From positions 1 through 64,000 of the forward strand of contig JARFXQ010000006.1 in assembly GCA_029194725.1 (NCBI GenBank): a DNA stretch of 64,000 nt, read 5' to 3'. This DNA is from Nitrospira sp. GTDB lineage: Bacteria > Nitrospirota > Nitrospiria > Nitrospirales > Nitrospiraceae. A program made the translations under genes and the position numbers. Numbering within the stretch: position 1 is the stretch's first letter; every line of letters begins with the position of its first letter. Below are positions 63,854 to 64,000 of the stretch, piece by piece. The notes beneath the pieces are model-generated. The model made no database searches. It saw only the letters and a list, made by a program, of their open reading frames with translations, and had not been told where the DNA came from.

Positions 63854-64000
63854 TTAGGCCGCGATGGTTTGTTTCGTTTCGTCCAGGTGCTTCTGCAGGT
63901 AGGTCATGAAGGGTGTGCCGCCGGTGCCCACTGCTGTGGGGTTGCTCGAACTACTCTGATGTTGGCGGTTGATGTAGCTGTCTGCATAGCCGATGTGGAT
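63854..64000 (-). CDS. C-terminus of an indoleamine 2,3-dioxygenase-like gene
   Basis: The last 48 codons of a minus-strand gene are visible, including NPTAVGTGGTPFMTYLQKHL DET, which resembles the conserved C-terminal GTGG(T/S)xFMxxL block of indoleamine 2,3-dioxygenases. The gene continues beyond the window. If right, it opens tryptophan's ring with haem. The gap 63690-63853 holds no supported gene. Confidence 0.6.
   Translation of the reverse strand: MHIGYADSYINRQHQSSSSNPTAVGTGGTPFMTYLQKHLDETKQTIAA

Overview
The window is a GC-rich bacterial chromosome segment (mid-to-high 50s percent GC by eye, not computed). No rRNA or tRNA gene, replication gene or complete prophage was seen. The mix of genes fits an environmental Gram-negative with a large regulatory repertoire, and Nitrospira or another member of Nitrospirota is my best guess. 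It includes an RND pump with a NodT-type channel, histidine kinases beside a haem-type DUF3365 protein, a PilZ-like small protein, a bactofilin, PBP1 and an extracellular contractile injection system. The taxonomic call is inference only, because no marker gene is present.

Layout. 1-2.3 kb: end of an RND efflux operon and a decayed nitroreductase. 2.3-8.6 kb: small metabolic genes (SDR, NmrA-like, AlkA-type glycosylase), a HEPN-like protein, and a ferredoxin/metallo-beta-lactamase protein coupled to an MFS carrier. 8.9-11.6 kb: a regulatory antechamber with a LuxR-type regulator, a stand-alone receiver-like protein, a staphylococcal-nuclease-like protein, and a regulatory region of about 240 bp present twice. 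It carries an array of GATC-containing sites with identical spacing in both copies. 11.6-37.3 kb: a full extracellular contractile injection system (eCIS) on one strand. It contains a cap, sheath, two tube proteins, DUF5908, LysM baseplate protein, spike, PAAR, gp25, two very large baseplate proteins, a large fibre-like protein, a tape measure, a DUF4157 protein with a toxin-like C-terminus, a SUKH (SMI1/KNR4) putative immunity protein and an AAA+ ATPase.

37.5-45 kb: minus-strand small genes (DUF488, TfoX-like, methyltransferase, lipoprotein, DUF1059), a broken SnoaL-like gene, DNA repair genes tag and dinB, an IS630-type insertion sequence and a PilZ-like protein. 45-50 kb: an acyltransferase-SGNH protein with an unusual C-terminal PAS domain, a sodium/solute symporter and a CheY-like regulator. 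49.6-50.5 kb is non-coding and probably holds transposon remains. 50.5-54.6 kb: PBP1, bactofilin and an AI-2E-type permease. 54.7-59.3 kb: a minus-strand signalling operon (CheY-like regulator, Rossmann-histidine kinase, Cache-HAMP-PAS histidine kinase, DUF3365 protein). 59.5-64 kb: BolA plus monothiol glutaredoxin, a cyclase-family lipoprotein, a patatin-like lipoprotein, a nucleotidyltransferase with a premature stop, and the C-terminus of an indoleamine-dioxygenase-like gene.

The most interesting system is the eCIS. Its DUF4157 protein looks like a polymorphic toxin: conserved N-terminal loading part, AT-richer C-terminal tip, and an adjacent SUKH gene. The locus is preceded by a duplicated, phased regulatory array shared with a receiver-like gene. 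Together these suggest a tightly regulated injection machine whose cargo may be toxic to bacteria, including the producer.
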